Below the pieces are notes generated by a model, which ran no database searches, was not told the DNA's origin, and was given only the letters and a program-made list of their open reading frames with translations. Positions 61,507 to 64,000 of a stretch of DNA of 64,000 bases are shown here, piece by piece (the first letter of the stretch is position 1; the number at the start of each line of letters is the position of its first letter). The DNA is from Pedobacter sp. D749 (GTDB lineage: Bacteria > Bacteroidota > Bacteroidia > Sphingobacteriales > Sphingobacteriaceae): contig NZ_CP079218.1 in NCBI RefSeq assembly GCF_019317285.1, positions 4,216,001 through 4,280,000 of the forward strand. The letters run 5' to 3'. A program made the translations under genes and the position numbers.

Positions 61507-62676
61507 TTAATGATGCTCTTCCACTGCCATACCAATAAACAAGGCAGTTAATAATGTAAAAATAAAGGCTTGTAAAAATGCCACCAACAATTCCAACACA
61601 TCCATAAACAATACGAATGCAACTGAAACCGGAGCAATAGCCAATGTTTCGAAAATAAAGATTAAGGAAATTAAACTCAATACGATAATGTGACCGGCAG
61701 TAATGTTTGCAAACAAACGCACCATTAAAGCGAACGGTTTTGAAATGATACCGATTACCTCTACAACAACCATTAAAGGCCATAACCAAAACGGAACATC
61801 AGGTAAAAAGATGTGTTTCCAATAGTATTTGTTACCATTGATATTCACAATAATCATAGTACCCAAAGCCATCACAAAAGTTAAAGCGATATTACCGGTT
61901 ACGTTAGCACCGCCTGGAAAAATTGGCACTAAACCTAATAAGTTGTTAAATAAGATAAAGAAAAACGTAGTCAACAGGTAAGGCATAAATTTAGCGTATT
62001 TATGTCCGATGTTTGGTTTAGCAATATCATCTCTTACGAAAATAATGATCGGCTCAAAGAATGACTGCAAACCTTTTGGGGCTTTACCTACACGTTTTTT
62101 ATAAGCTCTCGCCACAGCAGCAAACACAATCACAATTACAAATATAGCTACAAACATTGCTGCTATATTTTTTGTAATAGATAAATCGATTACTGTATCA
62201 GATGCGTTTTCATCAATCTGACCGTCTGCACCAACAACTTTAATGTTTTTATTAAACATATCTTTCGACATGCTCTGTTTTAAACCTGTTACCAAACGGT
62301 ATTTATTGTATTTACCTTGATAATCTTCTTCGCCATGATGAAAATGAGCTGAAGAAAATACCTCCAAACCATTAGCTGTATATAAAATTACCGGAAGAGG
62401 CAATGAAGTATGCCCCCAAAGATGCCACATATGCGAATCGGCAATGTGTTCCATAATTACTTTGGTAGGCTCGAATTTTTCCTCACCATGTTTAGCATCA
62501 GCTCCGTGCTCACCAGAAGTTGCATGTGCAGATTCAGCTACAACACTATCAACAGGTACAACAGCGCTATCAACCTGAGCGAAAGTATCAATTTTGATAG
62601 ATAAAAACGCGATTAAAAGCGTAAAAACAATAGTTAGCCTTTTAACTTTAGACACAAAAACTCGGTTACAATCCAT
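61507..62676 (-). CDS. atpB: ATP synthase a subunit with long N-terminal extension
   Basis: 389 residues. A signal-like segment (VKRLTIVFTLLIAFLSIKID) and a histidine-rich periplasmic region (to about residue 165, with GEHGADAKHGEEKFE) precede the membrane domain. The essential arginine is in KPFALMVRLFANITAGHIIV, and the last helices carry the FLQAFIFTLLTALFIGMAVE pattern. It forms the proton half-channels with the c ring. Long N-terminal extensions are usual in Bacteroidota. Confidence 0.95.
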   Translation of the reverse strand: MDCNRVFVSKVKRLTIVFTLLIAFLSIKIDTFAQVDSAVVPVDSVVAESAHATSGEHGADAKHGEEKFEPTKVIMEHIADSHMWHLWGHTSLPLPVILYTANGLEVFSSAHFHHGEEDYQGKYNKYRLVTGLKQSMSKDMFNKNIKVVGADGQIDENASDTVIDLSITKNIAAMFVAIFVIVIVFAAVARAYKKRVGKAPKGLQSFFEPIIIFVRDDIAKPNIGHKYAKFMPYLLTTFFFILFNNLLGLVPIFPGGANVTGNIALTFVMALGTMIIVNINGNKYYWKHIFLPDVPFWLWPLMVVVEVIGIISKPFALMVRLFANITAGHIIVLSLISLIFIFETLAIAPVSVAFVLFMDVLELLVAFLQAFIFTLLTALFIGMAVEEHH

Positions 62677-62690
62677 TTATTGGCAGTTTT

Positions 62691-63080
62691 TTACTTTAAA
62701 TTTTGGTGGCGCAAGTTACGTAACAAACAGTAAATTTCAAAGGCCGTAAACAATAAATATAAAGAAAAAAAATTAAGCAGAAATACTAGCCCAATTCCCT
62801 TTGCTTTTATACTGTAAATCAGCACAAAAGCCATACAAAAAATCATCTTCACTGCAATTGATCCCATAATGGCCATTATACCCACTTCAGGATCTCGTTT
62901 TACACCGATATCAACCAACATGTATGCGATGTATGTGACACCTGCCAAAAAGCCAAACATCACCCAAAAATTGTTTACCAATAACTGTTTATCGGGAAAT
63001 AATAAAGGTAAAACGGCAACAACGCCTATTAATAAGCCTACAAAAATGAAATAGATACTGGTAAATTTGGCTAGAGTCAA
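62691..63080 (-). CDS. AtpI-like four-helix membrane protein of the atp operon
   Basis: 129 residues with four membrane helices (about 7-26, 36-57, 69-92 and 98-117) and a basic end (CLLRNLRHQNLK). Position just before atpB (14-bp gap) fits the uncharacterised AtpI-like genes of Bacteroidota; sequence alone is not decisive. The frame opens with TTG at 63080 and has no nearby ATG, so the start is uncertain. It might help assemble the c ring or transport Mg2+, as proposed for AtpI/AtpZ proteins. Confidence 0.65.
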   Translation of the reverse strand: MTLAKFTSIYFIFVGLLIGVVAVLPLLFPDKQLLVNNFWVMFGFLAGVTYIAYMLVDIGVKRDPEVGIMAIMGSIAVKMIFCMAFVLIYSIKAKGIGLVFLLNFFSLYLLFTAFEIYCLLRNLRHQNLK

Positions 63081-63125
63081 GGTATAAATTCTTAGCAGAT
63101 AAAAACTTTTGCAAAGATAAGGTTT

Positions 63126-63291
63126 TTAGTATCAAGTAACTAGTGAGAAAAGAATTATTGTTAGATTGGTGAAGTGTTTAAATTGGTTAATCGGTTAACT
63201 GAGGTAAATACCCTATTGCTGAATTGTTAAATTGATTAATTGTTGGCTGCATCTTGTTCAACAATCTAACAATACAGCCATTTAGCAATTA
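63126..63291 (-). repeat. Stop-anchored octad array with fold-back, after atpZ
   Basis: From the atpZ TAA on the minus strand, 8-bp units follow: TTGCTAAA, TGGCTGTA, TTGTTAGA, TTGTTGAA, and after a turn the complementary words (ATTTAACA, ATTCAGCA, then AGTTAACC, GATTAACC, AATCTAAC). TTGTTAGATTG and CAATCTAACAA are exact complements. At the far end (63127-63147) 7-bp units of the AGTATCA type appear (TGATACT, AGTTACT). It fills the 208-bp spacer; I see no gene here. Confidence 0.75.
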
Positions 63292-63507
63292 TTTTGTCGC
63301 CTGCCTGATGGCCTGATATAAAGCAATCCCTACACCTGCCAAAGCAAAAGCAGCAGTAATTAAGTTAGTTTTACTGTTTCTATGTTCATCGATCTTATAA
63401 CCAATAAAAGTAAGCAGACCAATGGTAGCAATCATTTGGAAACCAATGGCAGAATATTTGGCGGCTGCATTTACCTTTTTCTTTGCATCTTCTTTCCGAT
63501 TTTCCAT
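63289..63507 (-). CDS. atpZ: AtpZ/AtpI-family protein
   Basis: 72 residues: a lysine-rich start (MENRKEDAKKKVNAAAKYSA) and two helices (about 18-38 and 50-67) with IGFQMIATIGLLTFIGYKID, typical of AtpZ. The family is linked to F-ATPase assembly or Mg2+/Ca2+ transport with AtpI. It is the first gene of the atp operon here. Confidence 0.88.
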   Translation of the reverse strand: MENRKEDAKKKVNAAAKYSAIGFQMIATIGLLTFIGYKIDEHRNSKTNLITAAFALAGVGIALYQAIRQATK

Positions 63508-63551
63508 TTTTTAATGCAATAATTAAATTAACTTTGAATAATTAAAATTTG

Positions 63552-63583
63552 TTGACAAATAAAATGTTTTTCTGCATATATTG
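63552..63583 (+). promoter_or_regulatory. Candidate promoter of the PorW/SprE-like gene
   Basis: TTG at 63552 and TATATTG at 63577 (one T short of TAnnTTTG) have roughly the spacing of Bacteroidota -33/-7 elements, 34 bp before the TTG start. Only a weak match. Confidence 0.3.
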
Positions 63584-63616
63584 TTAATTGTATATTAACC
63601 TAAGAGATTATCATAC

Positions 63617-64000
63617 TTGAAAAATTACGCTAGCAAAAACCTAAATCCCTTTTTCATCTTTTTTAGTGTCCTCCTTATTTATGGCTGTGTCGCAAATAAA
63701 GATACAGCGGTAGATCGCAGGTTTCAGAACTTAACTGCAAGGTATAACTATATCTACAATGCTAATGTTTTACTAAGCGAGTATAATGAGGGTATGTTAC
63801 AAAGTTATGCCGATAATTACGAAAAAACCCTATCCGTCTACCTCGATCCTGAGCCACAAATAAATTTGGTTTTAACACCTGGCGTTGCCAATAAACAATT
63901 GGACGATGTGATCACAAAAGGACAAACCATCATAAACGATAAAAGTTTTAGCAACTATATTGACGATGCCTATATGCTTTTAGGTAAGGCAAATTACCTG
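63617..64000 (+). CDS. PorW/SprE-like TPR lipoprotein of the type IX secretion/gliding system, N-terminal part (runs off the right edge)
   Basis: 128 codons are visible and the frame stays open at base 64000. The start is TTG at 63617; the frame has a TAA at 63596 and no ATG between. The signal peptide (NPFFIFFSVLLIYG) ends in a lipobox GCVANKD. RRFQNLTARYNYIYNANVLL, DDVITKGQTIINDKS and NYIDDAYMLLGKANYL match my memory of the N-terminus of PorW/SprE (first TPR-like helices). Neighbouring AtpZ is a common partner of this gene in Bacteroidota. The identity is probable but rests on the N-terminal third only. Confidence 0.68.
   Translation, partial: MKNYASKNLNPFFIFFSVLLIYGCVANKDTAVDRRFQNLTARYNYIYNANVLLSEYNEGMLQSYADNYEKTLSVYLDPEPQINLVLTPGVANKQLDDVITKGQTIINDKSFSNYIDDAYMLLGKANYL

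Noticed and set aside
1..64000. tRNA, rRNA, insertion sequences, prophage genes or replication origin
   Set aside because: I saw no cloverleaf, rRNA-like stretch, transposase, integrase or dnaA-box cluster when reading the spacers; a dedicated search was not possible.

Overview
The window comes from a Bacteroidota chromosome, most likely a Sphingobacteriaceae member close to Pedobacter. The evidence is SusC/SusD with an ECF sigma factor and FecR, an alternative complex III (Act) joined to cytochrome aa3 genes, an N-terminally extended AtpB, a T9SS PorW/SprE-like lipoprotein, A-rich leaders in place of Shine-Dalgarno sites, and a few TAnnTTTG-type -7 boxes. No rRNA, tRNA, CRISPR array, transposase or prophage gene was seen.

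Layout. 1-7.6 kb: a nutrient-uptake locus on the minus strand (sigma factor, FecR, STN-containing SusC, SusD, start of a zinc-metallohydrolase lipoprotein). 7.8-24.4 kb: one long minus-strand respiratory cluster, actABCDEF, ctaC, ctaD, ctaA, ctaB, two subunit III genes, subunit IV, an SCO-like protein and a DUF420 protein, which together make a quinol-to-oxygen chain and its heme A supply. 24.6-27.3 kb: a deoxyhypusine-synthase-like gene and a divergent Omp85-type barrel gene, separated by a repeat-rich spacer. 27.7-34.2 kb: a BlaI-regulated operon with two unusual M56 membrane peptidases, one fused to a cell-wall amidase and one to OstA-like repeats, plus a TonB-dependent receptor. 34.3-34.8 kb: a tandem pair of about 240-bp structured repeats. 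34.9-46.1 kb: metabolic and secreted enzymes, prfB with its programmed frameshift, an M20 amidohydrolase and pgi. 46.6-48.6 kb: cytochrome c, YceI and DUF5777 genes. 48.7-57.2 kb: ABC permease, glycosyltransferase, flippase-like protein, ruvC, small envelope proteins, and an AAA/DUF4143 ATPase with a triplicated operator-like repeat. 57.4-63.5 kb: atpG-atpA-atpH-atpF-atpE-atpB and accessory genes; atpD and atpC are not in the window. A PorW/SprE-like gene runs off the right edge.

The most unexplained signal is non-coding. At least nine genes (SCO-like, Omp85 barrel, TonB receptor, M20, atpG, atpA, atpH, atpF, atpZ) are followed by degenerate tandem arrays of 7 bp (8 bp after atpZ). The arrays begin at, or directly after, the stop codon and run in the sense direction. 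Several word families occur, the same family is found behind unrelated genes, and several arrays fold back on themselves with the complementary word. They are dense in the atp operon and absent from the act-cta genes upstream of the SCO-like gene. I know of no described system that matches this.
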